A DNA stretch of 64,000 nt from Whalleya microplaca. Taxonomy: Eukaryota; Ascomycota; Sordariomycetes; Xylariales; Xylariaceae. Shown here piece after piece: positions 34,936 to 44,487 of the stretch; the first letter of the stretch is position 1; each line of letters opens with the position of its first letter. The translations under genes were made by a program, and so were the position numbers. The stretch is taken from positions 248,001-312,000 of the forward strand of contig MU385727.1 in NCBI GenBank assembly GCA_022497155.1. Direction: 5' to 3'. The notes under the pieces are model-generated. The model was not told where the DNA came from. It saw nothing but the letters and a program-made list of their open reading frames with translations, and searched no databases.

Positions 34936-35400
34936 GAATTAACACTTTACATCTGTTCGAAGACTAACATCCTAGTCCACCTATGTCGCCAGCGGAGTTG
35001 GAACACTGGTGAACCGCTCATCAATGGTTCGGTGGAAACCTTTTTCCACATTTCTCTGGAAGACCAGACCTTAGCTAGCAGCCGCATGCTCTGGCAGTAT
35101 CATCCTGACATCATACTGGGAAGGTAGTGTTTATCCTAGCACCTAATAAATTCAGTTCGCTGCCACAGACTGACCCTGTATTTAGCACCCCGATCGAAGA
35201 GCTCGCCTCTTTTCAAGGAAGAGGAGGTTATTGACACTTCCAAGCAAGAGGATTACGACGCATTCAAGGAGGACAACATCGACAGAAAGTCCAACGGTAA
35301 TTAACCTAAGAGAAAATCGTATCGCTTTGTATCTAACTTCTTATGATTGAAGGGCGCAACGTCAAGACACCAATATGTCTGTCGTTTCGCTAGGTCTTCT
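34936..35400 (+). pseudogene. possible gene relic with exon-like pieces
   Basis: Two stretches have coding character but do not join in one frame. At about 34990-35125 the frame reads ...VETFFHISLEDQTLASSRML and ends ILGR. At about 35188-35299 another frame reads PRSKSSPLFKEEEVIDTSKQ, continues DYDAFKEDNIDRKSN, and ends at a donor-like gtaatt. The gtagtg...atttag stretch between them looks like an intron, but splicing there leads to a stop (ELASFQGRGGY). This suggests a decayed gene or a gene structure that I could not solve. No family is recognised. Confidence 0.3.
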
Positions 35401-36071
35401 AGAGCACCTGGCCAAGATGCCTGAGGCGGGGTTCACCGGGAGTCGGTGCCCCATATGCCAAGATGTTGGATTGGTCCGGTGAGGAGCTTGATCGAGAGAG
35501 AAGCAAAGGAGAAGGATGCTGGGTGAGCATACACACCGTAGGAAGCACTACGTTCATGAAAGTCATCCAAGGTCACCGATGCCATCGACTCGTTGGGAGG
35601 TGCTGGAAACTCCCGAGTACTTAAGATGGGAGTGGCCATGCTAGAAGACTTTTGGAACAAGAGGGAGAGAGTCGCGGGGTACCATTTCGAGGCGACTATC
35701 CTGGCGACAGAGAGTGACCGCGACAGCGGAGGGAAACGTGGTCTCGTCTACCAGAGATGATTCGAAATGCGGATTGCCCCCAGGACCCTGAAACGGCCCC
35801 GCATAGCAAGCTGATACCTCAAGGGTGTCGTCCGGCGTAAAATACATATATTTCTCATCACCATGTGTAAAATAACGTCTTTGATCAATTTCAGTCGTGA
35901 ATATGTAGGGTATTATTTTCCCATCTGCTTAGTTCTGGCAGCATTCTAGAACCGAATCCAGAGGCCCGGAACTGGGAGCAAAACGTGCTGTGCTCCTTAT
36001 TCCTCGGAATCATCGCACCCATTCCTTATAAAATATATCTAGTAGGGATGCTGCTAAGTCCTTAACGTAGA
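35401..36071. other. intergenic region
   Basis: About 670 bp. Two minus-strand open frames (35433-35660 and 35641-35847) lie close together, and the second gives MYFTPDDTLEVSACYAGPFQ. They lack splice junctions that would join them or any family resemblance. They may belong to the same decayed locus as the preceding relic. Confidence 0.35.
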
Positions 36072-36308
36072 TCACTTGGTTCTAGTCTCTTGACCCTCAG
36101 CCGCCGACTCCGCACCTTTCTTGCTCGCATCCTTCGTCGCCTTTTTAGCGGCCTTCTTCGCTTGCTTCTTCTCTTCCCGGGTCATTTTCTGCGCCTGCTG
36201 CGCTTTTTGTGCTTTCTGCCGCCGCATGATCATATCCTCTGCGGTAGGACACAGTTTTGGGAGTCTTGGCTTTATCCGAACCTCCACATGGGTTGATTCG
36301 CCAGACAT
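36072..36308 (-). CDS. small basic Lys/Ala-rich hypothetical protein
   Basis: 78 aa if translated from the ATG at 36308 (MSGESTHVEVRIKPRLPKLC...). The frame opens further upstream to 36395, but that extension looks like leader sequence. The C-terminal two thirds are an extended charged helix (KAQKAQQAQKMTREEKKQAKK and onward) ending EGQETRTK. It is probably disordered or helical and could bind nucleic acid. It is too short and compositionally biased to assign, and its reality is uncertain. Confidence 0.35.
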   Translation of the reverse strand: MSGESTHVEVRIKPRLPKLCPTAEDMIMRRQKAQKAQQAQKMTREEKKQAKKAAKKATKDASKKGAESAAEGQETRTK

Positions 36309-36806
36309 CTTGTAGCTTGGTATCTTGTCAATAGAGCTGAGTGTGCAATGAGAAATAGGATAACATACATGTGTCGTGTGTAGGCTGCACTTCAAAAGCG
36401 TACCGAGGGTGGAGTGACCGAAAACCGTAAGCCTGGAAGGCTAAGTAATGATCAATGATAAACGAGGGCCTTGAGATAAGTTCCCGGAATTGCACAACCA
36501 AGCTGCTATGCTTCCCATTACACTGTCCCATATCGAAACCTATGGCATATTTGTGATTATGGGTTTGCTGATATATGATCACCTGCTCATTGTTTATAAG
36601 TAACAACGCTTTATCATTATCACTTGTGCGACTCAGATGAATTAGATATAGGAAACATCAGGCATTAGAAGGACCCCTATCGTACAAAGACGTCCTTTAT
36701 GCTGTGCATAAATACTCACATCATCCACATATTTGAGATAGCGATTAGTTCCTGTATTTCCAGTCAAGTCATCCGCCCAACCTGAATGCAGACCTCAAAG
36801 GGCTAT
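36309..36806. other. intergenic region
   Basis: About 500 bp between two minus-strand genes. It should hold the promoter of the small basic protein and the terminator of the hydrolase. Nothing else was seen. Confidence 0.5.
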
Positions 36807-37861
36807 TCATCCAGCGCCTGTCAGGAAAGTACCACAAAGTTGAATAAACCGCTCCCGCTCTTCCCAATGAGACATGTGACTAGCATTTTCCAGTGTTGCC
36901 CACTTGACCTTTGGAATCGTTTGGAACCATGGCTCGAAACACAAATTCCTCACTTCATCATTCTTCCCATTGATGAGTAATGTCGGCACCGAGATATTGT
37001 GCCCCTCTTTATATCCCTCCCAGCCCTTGAAAGCGGTGCCAACAATCACGAATTCTGATGGGCCTTGCCTGTAGCGGAAAATTAGTTTATCGAATTGTAT
37101 GAGTGATACTAGTGGTGATTAGCTTACATGGTAAGATACGAGGTTGGATCTTCCTTGAGGTGCTTGAAAGCCATCTGTACCGGGTCCGGCATAGGGTCAA
37201 TTCGGCAAACATGCCTCTTGTTCCATACCAGTGCTGCCTCTTGAAACTTCTCGCTCTCGTGGTCACCTTGTCGGTCACACTCTTCGAGAGTTTCGCGAAC
37301 GTCCCTCGGCAGTTGGGACAGTAGATATTTGCAGCCCTCCACGTAAAGCGGGATACTAGCCGGAGAACTGACTAGCACCAGCTTCTTCAGTCCTTGCGGC
37401 TGACGGGAGGCGTATGTACTGCCTATTATTACCGCCTTCTTGGTTATCATCCGTATCTATCGAATAATAAGGCCTTTGAGACAATTACCTAGCATCCCGC
37501 CCCAGCTCTGACCGAGGAGATAAAATCCCTTCTCGCGGAGCTTCAGGTGATTGATGAGGTTGCCAAGCTCCTGAACAAAAAGGTCGAATGTCCAAAACGA
37601 GTCGTCGCCCTTCTTTTCTCGTAGATGTGTTGATTGGCCACATCCGATCTGATCGTAGAATATGATGGGGATTGCATGCTTGTCGTGAAGGTCCATAAGG
37701 GGGGCAAGGTACTCATGACCCCCTCCTGGGCCACCGTGGAGTGCAATCAGAGGCTCGGCGGACTCAAGATTGCCAATGATTTTGTACCAGGTCTTGCAAG
37801 GCTTGCCAGCTCCAGGCGCGCCAAAGGCGACCTCACCTTCAGATACAGGTTGTGAAGTCAT
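36807..37861 (-). CDS. proline iminopeptidase-like alpha/beta hydrolase (peptidase family S33)
   Basis: Three exons: 37861-37489, 37422-37128 and 37068-36807, coding for 309 aa. Splicing restores GQSWGGMLG|STYASRQPQGLKKLVLVSSPAS and YLTM|QGPSEFVIVGT. Family hallmarks are the oxyanion segment ALHGGPGGGHEYL (HGGPG at 42-46), FYDQIGCGQSTHL, and the nucleophile elbow GQSWGG (Ser119). The late catalytic Asp is probably in NGKNDEV and the His in ENASHMSHWE. Proline iminopeptidases release N-terminal proline from peptides. Many fungal homologues have broader or unknown peptide or ester substrates, so the exact substrate is not certain. No signal peptide is present, so it is probably intracellular. 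Confidence 0.9.
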
Positions 37862-38462
37862 AGTAAATCAGTGTGAGCTAATGGGCCAAATATCGTAATG
37901 CTTTGATAAAATGCATGAGAGCCTAGCTGTGAAAGGAATAAGCAGATCAATGTACTGGCTCAATGAGAAATGAGATATGACAGTTGGCGTAAGAACTTTT
38001 ATTAAACACTCCCCGGTGCTCAAAGATTGGTCCTGTGTAGATTTATATTGTCTGTTCTTATCCTGAGGAGCCTTAGGAGATTCTATATGCACGAAGGGGG
38101 CAAAGGCAGCACACTGTATGCGAGGGGATTACAGGACAAGCAGGGAATGCGTGTCGCGGCAAGAAGGGCAGGGAGCTTTGAGCACTGTATCTGAAAACCC
38201 TGGGACAATATTGAATTTGATTATGCGTTATATGTACGATACGGCATCGCAATACAGTGTAGTGTGTCTGTCTGTGTTTGGTTCGTATGCTAAGCAGGCC
38301 TCCCAAATGGAAGGCAATTGACTTTAGTGTAGAGACTAGGGGTACGTACCTAGTCTGGGTACCAACATCACAAGAATCGACAGCAAGCATGCGGCGGAAT
38401 AGACAACAGTGAAACTAGTGATTGGCCTACATACGTACCAGGAATACGTACCGCGGCAGCAG

Positions 38463-38590
38463 TTCTATAAAAGACCTGTCGCCGACCCTCAGACTTCGAT
38501 TGAAACTTAGAACCCATAAGCACCCTCAGAGGCCCTAGAGAATGATTAGCTGAATTGATATATTCCAGGCCCTGATTACAGCCCTTGTCA
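38463..38590 (-). repeat. LTR-like relic A (copy 2)
   Basis: Second copy of the sequence at 27982-28097, sharing the block caccctcagaggccctaga and the TATAAAAGACCT box. Read on the minus strand it begins TGTGACAAGGGCTGTAATCAG. It lies about 65 bp from relic C, so the two may be nested or may be parts of one larger relic. Confidence 0.6.
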
Positions 38591-38656
38591 CACGAGGATT
38601 ACCTTAGTATTAGGGCTTGCAAATGTGGTGAGCGTTTATGCGTCTGCGTCCAGTAT

Positions 38657-38818
38657 TGACGGATTACTGGGATATGTGGCTGGTAATCCAGGTGGCTGGG
38701 ACGCCCCACAAGCTGTCGCTGTATATAAGTAGAGGAGGCAGAGCCTCCTCTGACTCTAGTGATGATACTTCTCTAATAATAATTACTGTACTACTCATAA
38801 CCTGCGTCTATTTCATTA
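38657..38818 (+). repeat. LTR-like relic C (copy 1)
   Basis: It aligns with 56364-56519: TGACG at the start, then gggat, caggtgg, a purine-pyrimidine hairpin (here GAGGAGGC aga GCCTCCTC at 38732-38750), the block gactctagtgatgatacttc and cctgcgtctatttca near the end. A TATATAAG box sits just upstream of the hairpin, as in an LTR promoter with its transcript start. It is probably a solo LTR; no internal coding domain remains. Confidence 0.65.
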
Positions 38819-39568
38819 CGTATGGTGTGGCTGTTCTCCCGGGATAAGAGTTAACCATTTAGCAGACATCTGATCAGGGTTAGAACCCAGCAGAAAACAC
38901 TACGGAATATTGTCACGATAGGGGTAGTTGTCAGTTACCCCTTTTCTGTATGGAGCTCGTGCAAACAAAATATCCAAGCGCTTAGTATTTAAAAGGGATC
39001 TTCTCGCCCTCTGGGATAAGCTTACTGAACTAGAAAGGAACAACACTCAATTGAGTAGTCGCGATCATTGCAGCACTCAAATGGATTCATGTGTGGATTA
39101 AGACAATACCTAGGGTCAGCTTTTTGTCGATTTCGGTGTTATCTGACCCACGGCAATGCTTGGACTCTCATAAGCTTGCCTAGCCACAGCAGATGTGACA
39201 AAGACAGCAGAAGCGACAAAGGGCGCATAGAACTCTTGTCTCCTCGGTTGCACGGATCGCTCCCCATTTTGTCGTCTTGTAGCCTCATGAATAGACTCAA
39301 TCGGGCCCAAAGACATTACTAGGATCATTTATCTGATGGTTCTTTCAGGGGAAACAAGAGCATTGTCAACCTTGATCTACCAGAAGAGGCAATGCTGGGC
39401 CAATTCTCTATTTGACAAAGACATTGTGTGAAAAAGCATTGAGAAGGATGGGCTCGGAATATAAAATCTCGGGACAGACCAGGAGTCTGGTGCAGATATC
39501 GCAAATTACATTCTTGAAACATAACTTAGAAACTAAGAATCCATTCCAGCACTTGCAAGAACTCAACG

Positions 39569-39982
39569 ATGGTTCCCTCGAACATTTACACTCGTATCAT
39601 GGAGATGGTCATAATCATCATCCTGCTCGTGTCGTCGGCACTGAGCTATCCTACCAATGGGACTGGTTTCCATTATGGCCACAAGCCTTCACATAACTGC
39701 AGCCTTCATCATGGTTACCCGCATCATAACGGTACAAACCATACAGGCCATCACGGACAGGGCAATCAGGAAGTGGGATATCAGACCATAGGTCTAATCG
39801 GACAGGAGATTAATGCCACCATTTCTGACAACAATGACATATCAGGTGGCAAGGCAAAGAGTCCCATATCGAGCCCGACCCCCGTTATAGTTCACGAATG
39901 CGGTGCTTCAACAATATCATTCCCGGAATTGGGACCACTTGCCATTCTAGTAACCGCCATGCTGGTTGTGGTGTTGAACTAG
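39569..39982 (+). CDS. His-rich secreted protein, possibly GPI-anchored
   Basis: Single exon, up to 137 aa. The second ATG at 39599 (MEMVIIIILLVSSALSYP) gives a cleaner signal peptide and is the likelier start. The mature part is rich in His, Asn and Gly (FHYGHKPSHNCSLHHGYPHHNGTNHTGHHG) with four to five N-glycosylation sequons (NGT, NCS, NGT, NHT, NAT). The C-terminus is strongly hydrophobic (LGPLAILVTAMLVVVLN-stop) after a small-residue region, which is the form of a GPI-attachment signal. The His clusters could bind metal ions such as zinc or copper. No homologue is recognised. It lies 466 bp upstream of the large flavoprotein, on the same strand. Confidence 0.5.
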   Translation: MVPSNIYTRIMEMVIIIILLVSSALSYPTNGTGFHYGHKPSHNCSLHHGYPHHNGTNHTGHHGQGNQEVGYQTIGLIGQEINATISDNNDISGGKAKSPISSPTPVIVHECGASTISFPELGPLAILVTAMLVVVLN

Positions 39983-40448
39983 ATGGTTTGGAGGGATTCA
40001 GGTTACTTAATAGAGCTAAGTAAGTGTTGATCGAATGGCAAGTACCGCGCCGCCTCACATGGCATCCCTATAGCAGTATATAGTACAATTTTATTTGATT
40101 GATTTGTAATCGTGGGGAGTCTGTAAAAACTCTCATTAACGTGTTTGCCATGCATTATCTGATGTGCATAGTATATCATCAACGTGTCCCTATTGAACAC
40201 CGTGTTACATACTGACTCAATAATAACTGTGAATAGTACGCCCTGTGACTTCTCCTGATTGCATTATGAGCTGTCATCCACACATCACAAGGTATCACGA
40301 ATGGACTGTGACTCAAGAGCAACAAACATTTTCTTCATATATATTCTATGCTGGAATTTTTGTACAATGTTCTTTTCTCCATGATCCACGATTTACCATG
40401 TTATTTGACAGATCGCGTTACAGTCTAAAATCTTGTGATTGATACAAT
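39983..40448. other. intergenic region, flavoprotein upstream region
   Basis: 466 bp between two plus-strand genes. It probably holds the terminator of the His-rich gene and the promoter of the flavoprotein. No recognisable element. Confidence 0.5.
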
Positions 40449-42833
40449 ATGAGTAATAAGACAAACCTCCTAAAACTGAAGCCGAACCATAAGTCTCCAA
40501 GGTCCATCGATGGGAACCACATCTGCAGAGCCTGTAAACAGAAAAGGGACGTAGCCGATGTCCTTATTATCGGAGCAGGCGCAGCAGGCGTCGCAGTCGC
40601 ACTCTCTGTGCTGCAGAAGGCTCGCGAGGCTTTCCCCATTCAAAGCCTAGTGATGGTGGACAAGAGCGATGACTCCGGTGCTGGACTTGCATACTCTTAT
40701 GATACGGCTGGATTGATCTCAAATCGCCGAGCCGAAACAATGTCCCTGATACATGGTCGGCCTTGGCACTTCGCGACATGGCTGACGGAGCACCAATTGC
40801 GTGGTAGCGCTTATGTGGAAAGAGATGTATATGGGAAATATCTACGAGAGATGCTCTCAGCCATCAACCATGCGGCATGGGAATTGAAGATGGACTTCAG
40901 ACTCATTCGAGAAGAGGTGGTTGACCTTGACTTTCAAATGCATGAAAACAAGACGATGTATAAACTCCTGTTAGAAGAAGGTTCTTGCCTGTACGCAAAG
41001 AAGGTAGTGCTCGCCCTTGGAAACTATCCAGCTGTGCGGCACGAGCATCTGCTGAAGACGCCGAAGTACTTCCCGCGCCCCTGGCCCACAGGCAAGATCC
41101 AAGACATACCCCTGGGCGACACAGTGGGAGTGATTGGCACCAGTTCCTCAGCGATCGACGTCGTAAGAATTCTGCATCAGCGCGGTCACTGGGGAGCTAT
41201 CTACATGATGAGCCGAAGCGGCAATCTTCCACGAGTTGAAGGGCCTTCGCACCATTTTCCTCGAACCTATGCCCTGCACACGTTAGTACGTGAGCTTGAG
41301 CAAGGTAATGCCTCACTTCCCGAATCTAACAGGCGCCTAGCATTTGAGCGACAGAACCTGGAGCGCGAATCCACCAACGACTTACCAACATCATTGGCTC
41401 ACCTACGCGGGGACATACAGAAAGCCGAGAGGGATGACGTGGAGTGGCAGGCTATGTTCAATGCCTTAAGGCCCATTGTCGAGAGGCACTGGAACGCTCT
41501 GCTAGCCGATGGGTGGCAAAGTCTCCGGGAGAAATACCAGCATCACTTGTATTTCCATCGGGAGACCATGCCAATTGACAACGCGCGCATACTCGAGGAA
41601 CTCATGGAAAAGGGGCAGCTGAAGATCATCCAAGGTAAGGGCGCCGATTTCGATGGAAAAAACTTTTTGCTAGGAACGAAGAACCATGTCCGCGTCGATT
41701 ACCTCATCGAAGCTACGGGACTAGAGTTTGACATCAGGACTCTAGCTGCGCGCTCTAGACTCATCAACCAGATGATGTCGAAACGCTTAATCCAGAGGGA
41801 CTACTTCGGGGGTATCAAAGTCGGCTTCAAAGACCTCAAAGTTAGTCACGGGCTCTACGCCATCGGGTCGCTCACCAAGGGAACCCATTTTCTCGTCGAA
41901 GGCATTGATCGAATTGCGTGTCATGCCTCTCGTGTCGCCGACAGCGTGGTCGGCCTACAGCCAAGCCAATCGCTGCAGGTGGCGTTATTCGTGGGTCTGG
42001 ACCTCTTCTCCGCGTTGACCGTGATGCAGCTCGTCCCGAGACTTCTTGCCATGGGCCATATGCCATTCGTGTTCCTTGTAAATCCATTAAACGACTCCAT
42101 ATACGTGTCGAAGGAGGAAACTATGTACCATTTCTTCGAATACGTTCTACTTCCGGAGGTAATTATCCCACACTATAAGTCCGTTGGCGGGCCAACGGCT
42201 GTAGCGCTGATGACGGACTCCGTGGAAAATGAATTCGGGGTTCTCGTTAAAAGATTCAAGGAAATAAACAATATCGATTTCCGAGCTGAACTGCGAATTA
42301 ATGGTATTGACGTGGGCTTCTTCATCGGCTGTAAAGATAAGCTAGGTGACAAGCTCAGGGATGCATTCAAGTTATACAGCCTGCGACAAGACTGGTCTCC
42401 ATCCTACCATGACGTTCGACAAACACTGAAGAATGACAGACACATGATCAGTTATGGTCTGGAATATCTTGAAGTCGGTTACAATCGTCTTGTTCGCGAA
42501 AAATACAAGAAAATCACGAAATCAGTGTGCGCCTGCGGTGGCAAGTTCGACTGCTATGGATTAGGTGTCGAACTCCTAGTCGAGGCAGTGGACGAGATTT
42601 CCAGGGGACAGGAATTAACCGATTCACCAATGAGCATGTCTTCTCCACGGAATGATACCAACTTGGAGGAACAACAGCATATGCAGCTCGTAGATGTGCC
42701 GTCGATGTTACAACGAATCCTGACTCATTTTGCTACCCCTGAGACCGAAGAGGGCCTCACAAACGCCATTCGACAGGAACTAAAGTATTGGGACCGGGAG
42801 TTCAAAGATAGCGAAGTAGACAATTTTATTTAG
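40449..42833 (+). CDS. large FAD/NAD(P)-binding protein with an uncharacterised C-terminal domain
   Basis: Intronless, 794 aa. The N-terminal half has a Rossmann FAD-binding start, ADVLIIGAGAAGVAVALSVL (GxGxxG at 42-47), followed by DKSDDSGAGLAYSYDTAGLI and NRRAETMSLIHGRPWHFATWL. This is the pattern of the FAD-NAD(P)-binding family 9 proteins, common in bacteria and also found in fungi. A second nucleotide-binding stretch (TVGVIGTSSSAIDVVRIL) and YLIEATGLEFD complete the domain. From about residue 510 a separate domain begins (LQVALFVGLDLFSALTVMQL, then VPRLLAMGHMPFVFLV), vaguely like the N-terminus of formyltransferase-fold enzymes. Cys pairs occur at the N-terminus (CRACK) and near residue 695 (CACGGKFDC). 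It may be a redox or hydroxylating enzyme; the substrate is unknown. It is the longest intron-free gene here. Confidence 0.82.
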   Translation: MSNKTNLLKLKPNHKSPRSIDGNHICRACKQKRDVADVLIIGAGAAGVAVALSVLQKAREAFPIQSLVMVDKSDDSGAGLAYSYDTAGLISNRRAETMSLIHGRPWHFATWLTEHQLRGSAYVERDVYGKYLREMLSAINHAAWELKMDFRLIREEVVDLDFQMHENKTMYKLLLEEGSCLYAKKVVLALGNYPAVRHEHLLKTPKYFPRPWPTGKIQDIPLGDTVGVIGTSSSAIDVVRILHQRGHWGAIYMMSRSGNLPRVEGPSHHFPRTYALHTLVRELEQGNASLPESNRRLAFERQNLERESTNDLPTSLAHLRGDIQKAERDDVEWQAMFNALRPIVERHWNALLADGWQSLREKYQHHLYFHRETMPIDNARILEELMEKGQLKIIQGKGADFDGKNFLLGTKNHVRVDYLIEATGLEFDIRTLAARSRLINQMMSKRLIQRDYFGGIKVGFKDLKVSHGLYAIGSLTKGTHFLVEGIDRIACHASRVADSVVGLQPSQSLQVALFVGLDLFSALTVMQLVPRLLAMGHMPFVFLVNPLNDSIYVSKEETMYHFFEYVLLPEVIIPHYKSVGGPTAVALMTDSVENEFGVLVKRFKEINNIDFRAELRINGIDVGFFIGCKDKLGDKLRDAFKLYSLRQDWSPSYHDVRQTLKNDRHMISYGLEYLEVGYNRLVREKYKKITKSVCACGGKFDCYGLGVELLVEAVDEISRGQELTDSPMSMSSPRNDTNLEEQQHMQLVDVPSMLQRILTHFATPETEEGLTNAIRQELKYWDREFKDSEVDNFI

Positions 42834-43289
42834 CCCTTCACGATGATCAAGGTGTTCTAGCGTTGCATATGTAGGCAGAATATGCCGCCTTAGAGACATA
42901 TTTACTGAATATGTCAGCGTATTTGATCTCCATTTGATGCCTTCACAATTACATGCGCGAAGTTTGAAACCTCCGCCCTCTGCCACAACGAGAAGAAAAC
43001 AGAGAATGGGAGACCGATCATGCCACGTAAACTCTACAGTGTGAACAAAACTCAGTGCGTAGAAATTATCAATAGCTTGATTTACATCGACGGTGTTCCT
43101 CTCGTGTCTCGATCCTTGGGTTGATAGTGTATAAGAACACACATGATTGAGAAAATACATACGAATGCAAATGGAGGGAGCTTACAAGCTTAATTATCCC
43201 TATATACACACTTTCAGAAGTGCAGACCTATTTTTAGACACAAACTAATACAAAGAAACCAGTCAACCAAGTCGACAAGATCCTATACC
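42834..43289. other. intergenic region before the AT-rich element
   Basis: About 450 bp downstream of the flavoprotein gene. No gene is supported; a 126-codon minus-strand frame here overlaps the 3' end of the flavoprotein and is not credited. Confidence 0.5.
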
Positions 43290-43291
43290 TA

Positions 43292-44447
43292 CCATGGGTC
43301 CCGAGGTCACGGGCCATCCCTAGTGCCGGGACCGCAAAAATCAGCCATTTCTATACAAAACTTACTGTTTTTTACAAGCTATTATAACTTTACTTTAATA
43401 GATATAAATCTGATACTTTAAATATAAATATTTTAATGGTAAAATGGTAATTTAAAAATAAGATTAGAAATTTTAAAAAATTATATATATAGTTTAAATA
43501 TACTTAAAAATAATAAAATTTAATATATAAAAATTATTATATTAAATAATATATATTAAATCGAAAAGAAAATTAAAAAATTAATAATAAATATTTTTAA
43601 ATATTTATATATATATATATATATTTAATAAAAATATAAAATAATTTTATATATTTATAATATTTATAATAAAATATTAAATAAATCGACTTTAATATTA
43701 AAGTTTAAAAATAAAATAAAATCATGTTTAATGAAAAGTAATTTTTATTAAATATATTATAGTTAAAACAATATAAATTAAAAAGAAAAAGTTAAAATTT
43801 TAATGTAAGTAATTTTATATTAAAGTTTAAAGTTTTTCGGTATTTTTCCCATAGTAAAAAGTCTCCACTTTTACTCCACTTTTAAGACATTTTTTATATA
43901 CGCTTTAATATAACTCGGATTTAAAATTTGTTTTAAAAATAATATTATTTTATATTTATATAGCTTAATATAATTTTAAAATTATTTTTTCCGAATTTTT
44001 TTTATTTTTAAAATTAACGTTAAATATAAACATTTTATATAATAAATATTATTTATAATATTTAAAATTATATAGTAAAATAAAATATTTAAAAATTTTA
44101 AAAAATTCTTTTATTATAATTATAACTTTAGTTTATATTAATAAAAAACCTTTATAATTTTACGATTTTTCCTTAATTTATTATTTAAAATTAAACTTTT
44201 ATTTTTATTTTTTTATAAATTTCGTTAACTTTATTTAATTATATAAGCTTAATATAATCTATTAATTATTTTTTTATATTTTTTATAATATATATTAACC
44301 GTTAAAATATATAAAATAAATGGCCGCTTAATTTTAAATTATATATATAGCTTATAATAAATTGTTAAAAATGGTGACTTTTATATATAAACCGTTGATT
44401 TTTGCGGTCCCGTCACTAGGGGTGGCCCGTGACCTCGGGATCTATGG
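43292..44447. mobile_element. AT-saturated (RIP-like) DNA transposon relic with GC-rich TIRs
   Basis: The ends are inverted repeats of about 55 bp. The left end starts CCATGGGTCCCGAGGTCACG (43292 on) and runs to gggaccgcaaaaatca. The right end, read in reverse complement, starts CCATAGATCCCGAGGTCACG (from 44447) and differs at only a handful of positions. A TA dinucleotide flanks each end (43290-43291 and 44448-44449), the target duplication typical of Tc1/mariner/pogo (Fot1-type) elements. The 1.04-kb interior is almost pure A/T with no open frame, as expected after RIP. The transposase, if there was one, is unrecognisable. Confidence 0.8.
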
Positions 44448-44487
44448 TAGCAACTAGCCCAACATAGACACAATAAGCAAATCCATT

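Larger units (their letters stand above)
37862..39568. other. repeat-bearing intergenic region
   Basis: About 1.7 kb without a supported gene. It contains LTR-like relic A (38463-38590) and LTR-like relic C (38657-38818). Just downstream is tattgtcacgataggggtag (about 38919-38938), a TGTCAC word like that near 6646-6655. Short frames at 39068-39328 are not credited. Confidence 0.55.

Noticed and set aside
34688..34945. Short frames on both strands across the hairpin chain
   Set aside because: Palindromic sequence makes mirror frames on both strands; neither reads like a protein.
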